A DNA stretch of 64,000 nt. Origin: Psychrobacter vallis. Lineage in GTDB: Bacteria; Pseudomonadota; Gammaproteobacteria; Pseudomonadales; Moraxellaceae. Below the pieces are notes generated by a model. The model was not told where the DNA came from, made no database searches, and saw nothing but the letters and a program-made list of their open reading frames with translations. Of this stretch, positions 28,711 through 37,394 are shown piece by piece; the first letter of the stretch is position 1; each line of letters opens with the position of its first letter. The DNA is taken from positions 124,001 to 188,000 of the forward strand of contig NZ_CAJHBU010000001.1 of the NCBI RefSeq assembly GCF_904846715.1, written 5' to 3'. Made by a program: the position numbers and the translations under genes.

Positions 28711-29457
28711 ATGTCAGATAAAATACATGATTTAGGAGCAGGATTTTGGAACATACGCGGATCATTTCGCATTGGCGGTGTCTTAAATATTGGCACCCAA
28801 TGCTCACTCATTAAGCTCGAATCAGGGCGTTTTATTTTTTTAGACAGTTACGCCTTAACAGGTGAGGTACGCGATGAGGTAATGGCGCTGACCAATGATG
28901 GCCGCGATGTTGAAGCTGTATTAAACGTCCATCCCTTTCATACCGTACATTGTGCACAAATGGCCAAAGACTTTCCGAAAGCAACGTTCTATGGCAGCAG
29001 CCGACATCCGAAACAAGTACCAGAAGTGATATGGGCAGATGATTTGGTTGAAAGCGATGCTGTGGCTGAGCGCTACTCTGAGCTTCAGTTTTCCATCTCA
29101 GAAGGTATCTACTATATTTCGCCAAATGAGATGATTCACGCTGGTTCTTTATTGGCCTATCATCCTGCAAGCAAAAGCTTGCATGTGGATGACACTTTTA
29201 TGAGTCCACCGATGAAATTGTTAGAAGCGGTATTACCAGAACTGATACTGCATCCCACAACTAAAAAAGCGCTAAAAGATAAACCCGATGCTGGCAAGCA
29301 GTATTGCGATTGGGCGACCAATCTGGCACACGAATGGCGTGACGTTCGTAACTTCTGTGCGGCGCACTCATATCTGGTTAATTTCAAAGAGGGTGAGTTC
29401 GAAAAAGCATTGTTGAAGGCAATTGATAAAGCCCGTCCAAAGTTAGAAAATGCTTAA
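28711..29457 (+). CDS. Metallo-beta-lactamase-like protein, copy 2
   Basis: 248 residues, alignable without gaps to the preceding gene. Identical landmarks are NVHPFHTVHC, FYGSSRH, WADDLVESDAV, GIYYISPN, VDDTF, HPTTK and AGKQYCDWAT. It has its own AAGGAG site 123 bp after copy 1 and ends at a hairpin terminator. Divergence is greatest in the first 60 residues and around the PPMKLLEAV region. The pair arose by tandem duplication; whether both are active enzymes cannot be told. Confidence 0.7.
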   Translation: MSDKIHDLGAGFWNIRGSFRIGGVLNIGTQCSLIKLESGRFIFLDSYALTGEVRDEVMALTNDGRDVEAVLNVHPFHTVHCAQMAKDFPKATFYGSSRHPKQVPEVIWADDLVESDAVAERYSELQFSISEGIYYISPNEMIHAGSLLAYHPASKSLHVDDTFMSPPMKLLEAVLPELILHPTTKKALKDKPDAGKQYCDWATNLAHEWRDVRNFCAAHSYLVNFKEGEFEKALLKAIDKARPKLENA

Positions 29458-29489
29458 CAGACTACCTATTTTAAAGCTGTAAAAATACA

Positions 29490-29522
29490 AAAAGGGCTGC
29501 CAAAATGGTTGCCCTATTTTTA
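29490..29522 (+). terminator. Terminator of the tandem MBL-like genes
   Basis: The hairpin AAGGGC-TGCC / GGTTGCCCT is imperfect and followed by a T-rich run. Confidence 0.6.
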
Positions 29523-29651
29523 AAATTAGGACACGCCATAAACAAATTCGATATCGCTACTCATATTTTTGTGTATTGTGTAGTCAGCATTTCTTAGCCA
29601 GTACTTCTTAGTAAGCACCTTTCGACATTCTTTATTGAACATTGTCACCAC

Positions 29652-30089
29652 TTATAACTGAGCCACTGCAACCATTAATGCAAAAACCACAATCAAAGTG
29701 ACATATTTTCTGACTTTAAAATACTCATGACTGATAATCTGCGCTTGATGAAGACCATAATCAATCATTAACAAACTCACAAAACCAAGGATAAGTAGCC
29801 AAATAAACTCCGCGTTTGATAAGACCAAAAATCCGAGCCACAAGCCAAGTGCAATAATATTACTCAGCACAGGAAGCTTGAATGCCCATGCATTGTCATC
29901 AGCCAAGCTAAGATGATTACCCTAATGCGCGCCTGCCATGAATGAGGCAATCACCAAACCATAAATAGATAGAACATACTCGGTTTTCCCCAAAACCGGT
30001 ATCGCTGTAACACCCACAGTCATCAAAAAAGCACAGATGACGAAAGGAATAGCGCCAGCAAAGGTTAAATAAGGACTGGGTTTTTTCAT
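29652..30089 (-). pseudogene. DUF3429 membrane protein gene with an internal amber codon
   Basis: Reading from ATG at 30089 gives an uninterrupted 145-codon DUF3429-type integral membrane protein except for one TAG at 29922-29924 (codon 56). The flanking residues read IYGLVIASFMAGAH, stop, GNHLSLADDNAWAF. DUF3429 proteins carry AHWG at this point, so a single TGG-to-TAG change explains the break. Membrane segments occur on both sides (IPFVICAFLMTVGV; IALGLWLGFLVL; FIWLLILGFVSLL; LIVVFALMVAV). Only the downstream 84 codons remain as a separate open frame, from a TTG. Either a recent nonsense mutation or a sequencing error. Confidence 0.8.
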
Positions 30090-30128
30090 TTTTTATACCT
30101 ATCTTGTATGTAGTTTATAGTGACTTGA

Positions 30129-31484
30129 CTATACCTCACCTTGCCATTTACGGATAAACTCGCCATTTGGATCGTATTGCTCAGTTTGTTTGTTGAGATT
30201 AAATTGCCTGCACCCTCTCGGATCAGCGCCAACCCCTGCTAAATACTGCCAATTACCCCAATTGCTGGCGACATCATAATCGATAAGATGCTGCTCAAAG
30301 TAAGTCGCACCGTAACGCCAATCAAGACCCAGCTCATGAACCAAGCAGCTAGCGACCAATTGTCTGCCACGATTCGACATGTATCCTGTACTTTTTAGCT
30401 GATGCATACAGGCGTTAACGATAGAATATGGTGTTTGTCCATGTTTCCACTGCGCTAAACGCTTTTGATTAAACTGGGTCGATGGTGAGTGCTGCGCAAT
30501 GCCTTTAAGCCAAAATAGCTTTTGCTGATGAGCAGCGGCATACCAATAAAAATACTCACGCCAGAGCAGCTCGAACCATATCCAGTAAGTAGAATCATTT
30601 GCCATGATATCGCGCTCATAACGGCGCAGACGATTCAATACCATGTTCACAGACAGCGAACCATTGGCCAGCCAAGCGGAAAATTTCGTAGAGTGGGTCC
30701 AGTCATCAAGCACATTCCGCGTGGTTTTGTAAGTACTCGGCGCATCGGAGTCAAAATAACCCTTTAAGTGCTTTAGGCCACTTGACTCACCCCCTTTAAA
30801 ATTGGGCTGTTGTTGTATGTGCTCATTAAGCACTTGTGTATCAGACCTATCTATTTTAAAAAAGTATCCTTCTCTATTAAACATGCTTTCAGGCAATGGC
30901 GAGAGTGATTTCGGTGTTAAGCAAATGACACTGTCTTTTTCTGCATGCAATAAATCATGATTAGATTCAATTTTTTTGCGAAACTGCGTAAAACTTTTAG
31001 GTAGATGCTCTAACGGTAACTCATCAAATAAAGTCGCCGTTGTCTGTACATGCCAGCTTATTTGCGGATACTGCTTCTGTAAAAGCTCGTATACTTGGTT
31101 TTGATTATAATCTGCCGTTTTACTGACACAAATATCTGTGACGTATTGCTGCTCGATAAGCTCACTCAGCTGGGTGAACGAATCTGATGTTGCAGAGCTA
31201 TTGGGCAAATACAATAGCCGGTTTCCAAGCTGCATTAGTGATGCATTTAAGTCAGCCAAACTCTCGAACAAAAACTGCTTACGGGCATGACTCAGGCTGT
31301 CATAATGATAAGTATGACTGTCTTTATTTTTTAGTCTGTCAGTCAACGATGAGGCATAAACGAGCAATAACCGTCCATTGCTGGATAGCGCTGCCGCCTT
31401 TAACAAAGTCGCGTTGTCCGCTACTCGCAAATCGTTATGAAATAAAACCAACGTCACTTTTTTATTTGATGGCTGATTTGACAT
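30129..31484 (-). CDS. DASH-family cryptochrome / deoxyribodipyrimidine photolyase
   Basis: 451 residues. An N-terminal photolyase domain (VTLVLFHNDLRVADN, residues ~10-24) is followed by a helical FAD-binding domain: WIWFELLWREYFYWYA, NRGRQLVASCLVHELGLDWRYGA, and ASNWGNWQYLAGVGADPRGCRQFN. The GADPRG / RQFNLNKQTEQYDPNGEFIRKW end pattern is characteristic of cry-DASH, which repair cyclobutane dimers in single-stranded DNA and bind FAD and usually MTHF. The stop codon lies in a TATAGTGACTTGACTATA palindrome (30116-30133). Confidence 0.88.
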   Translation of the reverse strand: MSNQPSNKKVTLVLFHNDLRVADNATLLKAAALSSNGRLLLVYASSLTDRLKNKDSHTYHYDSLSHARKQFLFESLADLNASLMQLGNRLLYLPNSSATSDSFTQLSELIEQQYVTDICVSKTADYNQNQVYELLQKQYPQISWHVQTTATLFDELPLEHLPKSFTQFRKKIESNHDLLHAEKDSVICLTPKSLSPLPESMFNREGYFFKIDRSDTQVLNEHIQQQPNFKGGESSGLKHLKGYFDSDAPSTYKTTRNVLDDWTHSTKFSAWLANGSLSVNMVLNRLRRYERDIMANDSTYWIWFELLWREYFYWYAAAHQQKLFWLKGIAQHSPSTQFNQKRLAQWKHGQTPYSIVNACMHQLKSTGYMSNRGRQLVASCLVHELGLDWRYGATYFEQHLIDYDVASNWGNWQYLAGVGADPRGCRQFNLNKQTEQYDPNGEFIRKWQGEV

Positions 31485-31672
31485 CTCGCAAACCTCTTAC
31501 TATTTAGATGCTATTGTTGAACCACTACTCTTACTTTTCAATGCTTTAAAATACTATATTCTTTTAATGATAGGTTTGGTATTCGACCACGGCGCTCAAT
31601 CTTAAAAACCTTTCATAAGCATTGACTCTCAGGAGCTTGACTGCTTAAATGGCTTACCTCTAGGAGAATACC

Positions 31673-31921
31673 ATGACCCAAAATAATACTACGACTGAAG
31701 AGAACAAGTCAGACGAAAAGCGTAAGCTCATTAATAAGTTTTTGATGAGACTGACGAAGGAGCAGCCGCAAATGTATTATGCTACGACTGGTGAGATATC
31801 TCGAAGCATCCATACCATGATAAAAGAACATACCAATCGCTTGTCCGTAGAAGAGCAAGCGCTGGTTAGACGTATGAGCATCGAAGAAATCGAAGGATTG
31901 CTGGGTTTTCATGCCAGATGA
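31673..31921 (+). CDS. Small conserved-looking hypothetical protein
   Basis: 82 residues, charged, no membrane segment or signal peptide, predicted mainly helical. The first 20 residues are Asn/Thr/Glu/Lys-rich, and the rest (KLINKFLMRLTKEQ, EISRSIHTMIKEH, RRMSIEEIEGLLGF) looks like three amphipathic helices. AGGAG eight bases before the ATG and a downstream terminator support it being a real gene. It is not a family I recognise. Confidence 0.6.
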   Translation: MTQNNTTTEENKSDEKRKLINKFLMRLTKEQPQMYYATTGEISRSIHTMIKEHTNRLSVEEQALVRRMSIEEIEGLLGFHAR

Positions 31922-31980
31922 GTAGTTATTAAATGACGATCAGATAAAATACTATCAATGAAAATCAAAAATCTCGCATA

Positions 31981-32013
31981 AAAAAAAGACCGCCATAAAG
32001 GCAGTCTTTTTTT
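31981..32013. terminator. Bidirectional terminator, small ORF / aldehyde dehydrogenase
   Basis: The stem AAAAAGAC-GCC / GGC-GTCTTTTT has A- and T-runs on both sides, between convergent genes. Confidence 0.8.
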
Positions 32014-32075
32014 GTATATATCACTCTAAGGTAATACTTTTAGAACGGTTAATACGCTTAGAGCGGTGAACACTA

Positions 32076-33557
32076 TTAGAAAGGATAGTCACGAGGCTCG
32101 TTTTGCATTGAGATCCAATGCGTTCTGGTAAATTCTTCAAGTACCCACTCGCCATTGAAGCGTCCAATACCTGAGTTTTTCTCACCACCAAATGGTGTAT
32201 TGCTTTCATCATTCACTGAGATATCGTTGATGTGCGTCATGCCTGCTCTGATACCGCGAGCGAAGCGCAGACCTTTTTGCATATCAGCGGTAAATACAGC
32301 GCTAGACAAGCCATACATAGAATCATTGGCTATCGACAATGCATCGTCTTCATCTTTGGCACGGATAATACCGACCAACGGTCCAAACACTTCATTGCGT
32401 GATAGATCCATTTCGCGAGTTACTTCAGTAAAGATATGCGGTGGTACTACTTGGCCGTCAATCTCGCCACTTAGTATCATCTTTGCGCCTTCTTCCTGTG
32501 CTTTAGCAATTTTTTCTTTGAGCGATTTGACTTGTTTTTCATTGATGATAGGGCCAACAGCAGTGTCCTGTTTGCTAGGATCTCCCACGTTCAATGTTTT
32601 GACATGTGCCAAGAAGCGCTCTACAAACTCGTCATATATGTCATCTTCGACGATCACTCTGTTAATGGCGATACAGATTTGACCTTGGTGTAAAAACTTA
32701 CCAAAAGCAGCGGCTTTTACTGCTTGTTCAATATCAGCATCTTTCAATACCACAAACGGACTATTACCACCCAGCTCAAGTGCTACTTGCTTGATATACT
32801 CACCGCCATTGGCCAGCTCACCAATGTGCTTGCCTACTGAGGTTGAGCCTGTGAACGATATTAGGCTTGGGGCTTTGTGCTCGACGATGGCATCGCCTAT
32901 CTCGCTACCTGAGCCGACAACCACATTTAACAGACCCTTTGGCAGACCTGCTTCTTCAAACACTTTTGCAAGCAGTAAACCACCAGTCACCGGCGTATCG
33001 CTAGCAGGCTTTAACACAACAGCATTACCAAGCGCTAAAGCTGGTGCGATAGAGCGCTGTGTCAGATGTAGTGGAAAATTCCATGGGCTAATAACAGCGA
33101 CGATGCCAATAGGCTCACGGTAGATGAAGTTTTCTTTACCAGGAGTGTTCGATGGGCGAATCTCACCATGTACACGGTTAGGGAAAGTCGCTGCCTCAAG
33201 AGTGATCGCACGCGTCGCACTAAATTCGACCATGGCCTTAATACGCGTACTGCCCGACTCTTTAATCAGCCAATCGACGATTTCGTCTTGGCGCTGCTCC
33301 AATATATGAACAGCCTTATATAGCACAGCAGCACGAGTTGCAGGTGTCTGCTTCGCCCATTCGGCTTGAGCTTGGTCGGCGGCATCGTATGCTTCATTGA
33401 GTTGATCTTTAGTCGCTTGCTGAATTTCTACAAGCGTATCGCCATTATAGGGATTAGTATTGGTATTAATGCTATCATCTTTGCCTTTTTGCCATTCACC
33501 TGCGATGAACTGCAAATGAAAATCACTGTAGGCACTATTGTTATCGTTACTTGACAT
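32076..33557 (-). CDS. NAD(P)-dependent aldehyde dehydrogenase
   Basis: 493 residues from the ATG at 33557, chosen because AAGGA lies just upstream; an in-frame ATG 15 codons earlier lacks one. Motifs: [42 protein letters not shown] with the general base, and GQICIAINR with catalytic Cys295. It resembles the benzaldehyde/vanillin-type dehydrogenases, but the substrate is open. It is transcribed away from the NemR-like regulator, with a copy of the putative operator in the shared 339-bp spacer. That suggests a role in oxidising reactive aldehydes as one arm of the cluster to its right. Confidence 0.9.
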   Translation of the reverse strand: MSSNDNNSAYSDFHLQFIAGEWQKGKDDSINTNTNPYNGDTLVEIQQATKDQLNEAYDAADQAQAEWAKQTPATRAAVLYKAVHILEQRQDEIVDWLIKESGSTRIKAMVEFSATRAITLEAATFPNRVHGEIRPSNTPGKENFIYREPIGIVAVISPWNFPLHLTQRSIAPALALGNAVVLKPASDTPVTGGLLLAKVFEEAGLPKGLLNVVVGSGSEIGDAIVEHKAPSLISFTGSTSVGKHIGELANGGEYIKQVALELGGNSPFVVLKDADIEQAVKAAAFGKFLHQGQICIAINRVIVEDDIYDEFVERFLAHVKTLNVGDPSKQDTAVGPIINEKQVKSLKEKIAKAQEEGAKMILSGEIDGQVVPPHIFTEVTREMDLSRNEVFGPLVGIIRAKDEDDALSIANDSMYGLSSAVFTADMQKGLRFARGIRAGMTHINDISVNDESNTPFGGEKNSGIGRFNGEWVLEEFTRTHWISMQNEPRDYPF

Positions 33558-33896
33558 GGTTGTCCTTATTTTTACTTTGTTATGTGGCAGATTGATTTTC
33601 AATAAATTGATTGAATCGATTAAATTAAAGCGATCTTACCAGTAATAGGTTTGAACTATTATTAAATCATCACCTAAAAAACCATAGGATAACTGATATA
33701 AACAAAACCTGTCTTGATAGACGACTGGTCTAATGCTATCATAGCTGTCAATAAAACGAGTCTATTTTGTCTGTAAACATTGTTGATGAAATGTAATATA
33801 TAGGCATATATGCCACTAAAATATACCATCAATATGATATACAAATGACAGCCAATTACTCTATATGTACTATTATTAAAGGAGGCACTCCTACTT
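33558..33896. other. Divergent promoter region of aldehyde dehydrogenase and NemR-like regulator
   Basis: 339 bp, AT-rich, containing the first operator palindrome near its middle and AAAGGAGG just before the regulator ATG. No gene is supported. Confidence 0.6.
33718..33732. promoter_or_regulatory. Putative NemR-type operator 1
   Basis: TAGACGACTGGTCTA is an inverted repeat, TAGAC / GTCTA around a 5-bp centre. The same 15 bases recur at 34632-34646. It lies about midway between the divergent aldehyde dehydrogenase and regulator genes, as expected for an autoregulated TetR-family repressor. Confidence 0.75.
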
Positions 33897-34505
33897 ATGT
33901 CTAACACTAAAGAGGCTACCACCACTTCACTAGACACCAAGGCTCACTTACTTGCTACCGGCTACCAATTGATAGCCAAAAAAGGCTTTACCGCTGTTGG
34001 TCTAAAACAGATTTTGGACACAGCAGGTGTACCTAAGGGTTCTTTTTATCATTACTTTGCTTCTAAAGAAGCCTTTGGTGAAGCCATCATCAATCATTAC
34101 TTTAGCTTATATAAAACTCGTTTAAATATCATAGACGCACAAGACGTCAGCGCACAGCAAAAATTATATAACTACTTTCAAAACTGGTATGATACTCAAC
34201 AAAACGGCTGTGACGATGGCAAATGCTTAGTGGTCAAACTCAGTGCAGAGGTGGCCGATATGTCAGAAACCATGCGTAAAGCGCTCGATACTGGGTATCA
34301 ACAAACGACCATGTGGCTCGCTGACCAGATCAAAGCTGGCTGGCTAGATGGGTCCGTACCACGCCAAGATAACATTTCAGCTGAAAGTATGGCCAAGCGC
34401 TGGTATTTTGCGTGGCTGGGAGCAAGTCTGATTGCCAAGATCAGTCAAACAAACACACCTTTGGCAGAAATTTGGCACATGACCACCACTCAAATGGGTC
34501 GTTAA
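33897..34505 (+). CDS. nemR: NemR-like TetR-family transcriptional repressor
   Basis: 202 residues. The N-terminal TetR helix-turn-helix (HLLATGYQLIAKKGFTAVGL, GVPKGSFYHYFASKEAFG) is very like E. coli NemR. So is the ligand domain: KCLVVKLSAEVADMSETMR contains Cys110, the counterpart of NemR Cys106, and WLGASLIAKISQT contains Lys181, the counterpart of Lys175. That Cys/Lys pair is the reported hypochlorous-acid switch of NemR. Cys105 is an extra nearby cysteine. AAAGGAGG gives strong initiation. Identical palindromes upstream of this gene and of the next reductase gene suggest it represses both. The symbol is by resemblance, not proven orthology. Confidence 0.87.
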   Translation: MSNTKEATTTSLDTKAHLLATGYQLIAKKGFTAVGLKQILDTAGVPKGSFYHYFASKEAFGEAIINHYFSLYKTRLNIIDAQDVSAQQKLYNYFQNWYDTQQNGCDDGKCLVVKLSAEVADMSETMRKALDTGYQQTTMWLADQIKAGWLDGSVPRQDNISAESMAKRWYFAWLGASLIAKISQTNTPLAEIWHMTTTQMGR

Positions 34506-34511
34506 TAGCGT

Positions 34512-34549
34512 AGCCACCTTTGACGCTCTAATCAAAGGTGGCTTTTTTT
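34512..34549 (+). terminator. Terminator of the NemR-like gene
   Basis: The stem AGCCACCTTTGA / TCAAAGGTGGCT is followed by seven T's, six bases after the stop. The downstream genes therefore need their own promoter. Confidence 0.9.
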
Positions 34550-34618
34550 GTACCTAATCACTAGTCTAATAATAACGTTTAGAATTATGATGGGTGGTTA
34601 TCCTGTTTCATGAGAGTT

Positions 34619-34648
34619 TTGTAAACATTACTAGACGACTGGTCTAAT
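34619..34648 (+). promoter_or_regulatory. Putative promoter of the yqhD-like gene
   Basis: TTGTAA (34619-34624), an 18-bp spacer and TCTAAT (34643-34648). The operator palindrome covers the spacer end and most of the -10, a classic repression geometry. Confidence 0.5.
34632..34646. promoter_or_regulatory. Putative NemR-type operator 2
   Basis: An exact second copy of TAGACGACTGGTCTA, 115 bp before the yqhD-like start and 900 bp from the first copy, overlapping a plausible -10 hexamer. Confidence 0.75.
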
Positions 34649-34761
34649 TGATGTACAATGCGCATCAATCTTAGAGTATATGCACAAACACGCATTGCTG
34701 ACCATTCATTGTTTAACGTCAAAATATTTGACTGATATATTTTTATCACACTAGGAATTTT

Positions 34762-35973
34762 ATGAATAACTTTCAATATTACAACCCCGTCCGTATCGTT
34801 TTTGGTGAAGGCCAAATCGAACAATTATCAGATCTCGTCCCTACTGATGCACGTGTTCTTATCACTTATGGTGGTGGTTCAGCGCAGCGTACAGGTACGT
34901 TAGACGAAGTTAAAGATGCGTTATCAGCGAGCGGTAACCGTACGGTATTTGAGTTTGGCGGTATCGAAGCCAATCCAGAATTCACAACCCTATTGAAAGC
35001 GGCGGACATGGTCAATGAGCACAACATTGACTTTTTACTAGCCGTTGGTGGCGGCTCTGTCATTGATGGCAGTAAATTTGTCGCGTTGGTGTCTTCACTG
35101 ACCGAAGAAGACGGCACTGTCTCACGTGATAAGGCGTGGGATGCGCTCACTGGCTATTGCAAAGACATGGACTCGGCCATTGATTTGGGTGCTGTATTGA
35201 CTATCCCAGCCACTGGTTCTGAGATGAATTCAGGCGGCGTGATCAACTATAGTGAACGTCAAGCAAAACTACCATTTGGTAACCCACTTGCTTTCCCTAA
35301 ATTCTCAATTCTAGACCCAGTCAAAACGTTGACTCTACCTGAGCGTCAGGTAATGAATGGCGTTGCTGATGCATTCGTCCATGTGATGGAACAGTATCTA
35401 ACTTATCCTGTGAATGCTAAAGTCCAAGACGCTTTCGCTGAGAGCTTGCTTAAAATTCTTATTGACGAAGGCTTAGTGGTCAAGCAAGATCCAAAAAACA
35501 TGGAAACGCGTAAGAACATTATGTGGACGGCGACCATGGCGTTGAATGGTCTGATCGGTACTGGTGTGCCACAAGATTGGACCACTCATATGGTCGGTCA
35601 TGAGCTTACGTCCTTACACGCTATTGATCATGCACGCACGCTTACCATCCTTTTACCATCAGTGATGCGTGAACTTAAAGAAAGCAAAAAAGAAAAACTG
35701 CTTCAGTATGCTCGTAACGTTTGGAACATCACTGACACTGACCAAGATGACGATGCCATCATTGAAACTGCCATCACCTATACCGAAAACTTCTTCCGCG
35801 AGCTTGGTTTGCCAGTCAGCTTAGAAGACGTTGACTTAACTGAATCAGCGATTGACCCGATCGTCAAGCAGCTTGACGCCCATAAGATGGTCAAACTTGG
35901 TGAGCACGGCAAAAATGATTTAGAGGTATCACGTCGTATCCTACAACGTGCAGTGACCAGTAAAGCCTCATAA
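34762..35973 (+). CDS. Iron-containing alcohol dehydrogenase, YqhD-like aldehyde reductase
   Basis: 403 residues of the group III alcohol dehydrogenase family. E. coli YqhD reduces short reactive aldehydes with NADPH. The cofactor segment AVGGGSVIDGSKFVAL is followed by PATGSEMNSGGV. Metal ligands Asp203, His207, His276 and His290 reproduce the YqhD ligand spacing (4, 69 and 14 residues). The start MNNFQYYNPVRIVFGEGQI is the usual family start. First gene of a same-strand run of four carbonyl/electrophile-handling enzymes and directly behind the second operator. Confidence 0.9.
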   Translation: MNNFQYYNPVRIVFGEGQIEQLSDLVPTDARVLITYGGGSAQRTGTLDEVKDALSASGNRTVFEFGGIEANPEFTTLLKAADMVNEHNIDFLLAVGGGSVIDGSKFVALVSSLTEEDGTVSRDKAWDALTGYCKDMDSAIDLGAVLTIPATGSEMNSGGVINYSERQAKLPFGNPLAFPKFSILDPVKTLTLPERQVMNGVADAFVHVMEQYLTYPVNAKVQDAFAESLLKILIDEGLVVKQDPKNMETRKNIMWTATMALNGLIGTGVPQDWTTHMVGHELTSLHAIDHARTLTILLPSVMRELKESKKEKLLQYARNVWNITDTDQDDDAIIETAITYTENFFRELGLPVSLEDVDLTESAIDPIVKQLDAHKMVKLGEHGKNDLEVSRRILQRAVTSKAS

Positions 35974-36035
35974 TAAAAACGGTAACAGTCACAATAAGTA
36001 CATAGGGTTATGCTATCTATTGTGACTACTCAATC

Positions 36036-36069
36036 GGTAATAACGACTCAGAGCTGAGTCGTTATTACC
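36036..36069. promoter_or_regulatory. Perfect 15-bp palindrome upstream of the CurA-like gene
   Basis: GGTAATAACGACTCA and its exact complement flank GAGC. No T-run follows. A TATAAT at 36081-36086 lies such that a -35 would fall in the right arm, so it may be a protein-binding site; an atypical terminator of the yqhD-like gene is the alternative. Confidence 0.45.
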
Positions 36070-36119
36070 ATTAATGTTACTATAATAATTACAATGAATA
36101 ATTCTAAAGGAGTCTTAAA

Positions 36120-37169
36120 ATGAGCTTCGATAAACAACAAAGCCAAGATACAAACCGTCAAATCAAACTGGCCAGCCGCCCAACAGGTGAGCCGAAAGCT
36201 GAAAACTTTGATATGGTGACTAGCGATATCCCAACGCCAAAAGACAATGAGATGCTACTGCGCACCGTCTATCTATCATTAGATCCTTACATGCGTGGAC
36301 GTATGAGCGATGCGAAAAGCTACGCGGATCCATTAGAAGTGGGCGATGTCATGTTAGGTGGAACCGTTGCCCAAGTGGTTGAATCCAATATTGATACATT
36401 TGCCGTGGGTGATTTGGTCGTCTCAAACTCAGGCTGGCAGGACTATAGCGTCAGTAATGGCGAAGGCGTTCTAAAGCTTGATAAAGATATGGCAAATCCC
36501 TCTTATGGTTTAGGCGTCTTAGGTATGCCAGGATTTACTGGTTACATGGGTCTAACTGATATCGGTAAACCACAAAAAGGCGAAACCTTAGTCGTCGCGG
36601 CTGCCACGGGTCCAGTTGGCGCCACGGTCGGTCAAGTTGGTAATCAGTACGGTGTGCGTACGGTTGGTGTCGCTGGTGGCAAAGAAAAATGCGACTTTGC
36701 GGTTAATGAGCTGGGCTTTGATATCTGTATCGATCATAAAGCTGACGATTTTGCTGAGCAGTTAAAAACAGCATGTCCAGATGGTATCGATATTTACTAC
36801 GAAAATGTCGGCGGTCACGTATTTGATGCCGTAATGCCGCTATTGAATGCGCATGCGCGTATCCCAGTTTGTGGTCTGGTCGCACAATACAACGCCACCG
36901 AACTGCCTGAAGGCAAAGATCGTTTGAGCGTATTGACAGGACTGGTCTTAAGCCGCCGCCTCACCATTAAAGGCTTTATCATTTTTGAAGAGTATGGCGA
37001 TCACTACCCAGAGTTCTTAAAAACGATGAGCAAATGGGTAGCGTCAGGCGATGTTAAAACCAAAGAATACATTGCTGACGGTCTGGATAATGCCCCAAGT
37101 ACTTTTGTAGATATGCTGAATGGCGATAACTTTGGTAAGACAGTGGTCAAAGTCGCTGATATTAAGTAA
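36120..37169 (+). CDS. NADP-dependent medium-chain oxidoreductase, CurA / leukotriene-B4-dehydrogenase type
   Basis: 349 residues of the zinc-free MDR group that reduces the C=C bond of alpha,beta-unsaturated aldehydes and ketones. YLSLDPYMRGRMSD is the signature N-terminal segment. The Rossmann region AATGPVGATVGQVG is followed by GIDIYYENVGGHVFDAVMPLLN. AAGGAG precedes the ATG. It lies 146 bp downstream of the yqhD-like gene, after a palindrome, and may have its own promoter. Fits the cluster theme of electrophile removal. Confidence 0.9.
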   Translation: MSFDKQQSQDTNRQIKLASRPTGEPKAENFDMVTSDIPTPKDNEMLLRTVYLSLDPYMRGRMSDAKSYADPLEVGDVMLGGTVAQVVESNIDTFAVGDLVVSNSGWQDYSVSNGEGVLKLDKDMANPSYGLGVLGMPGFTGYMGLTDIGKPQKGETLVVAAATGPVGATVGQVGNQYGVRTVGVAGGKEKCDFAVNELGFDICIDHKADDFAEQLKTACPDGIDIYYENVGGHVFDAVMPLLNAHARIPVCGLVAQYNATELPEGKDRLSVLTGLVLSRRLTIKGFIIFEEYGDHYPEFLKTMSKWVASGDVKTKEYIADGLDNAPSTFVDMLNGDNFGKTVVKVADIK

Positions 37170-37394
37170 TTCATGACAGCATGAGACTGTTGTAAATAAC
37201 TACTTAACAACACAACTCGTTAAGATCACTACTGAAAATGATGTTTGAAGCAGGAATAATATTAGCAGTCACCATTTGTACCAATAGGGCTTCGTTGTTT
37301 GAAAGCAATAACGCAAATCATATCGGTACCACTTAAGAAGCGTGACTGTTAACGATCTGCTTTACGCAAACATAAACAATAAATAAGGACAATT

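Noticed and set aside
29652-29906. Separate 84-residue small membrane protein
   Set aside because: It is the downstream fragment of a DUF3429 gene interrupted by one amber codon and would have to start at a TTG inside that gene.
30116-30133. TATAGTGACTTGACTATA palindrome overlapping the cryptochrome stop as another MITE
   Set aside because: Only 18 bp with no interior; it may be a chance match or a worn remnant, so it is not listed as an element.
33674-33940. 88-codon minus-strand frame across the regulator promoter
   Set aside because: It overlaps the regulator start and operator, and has no ribosome binding site or family resemblance.
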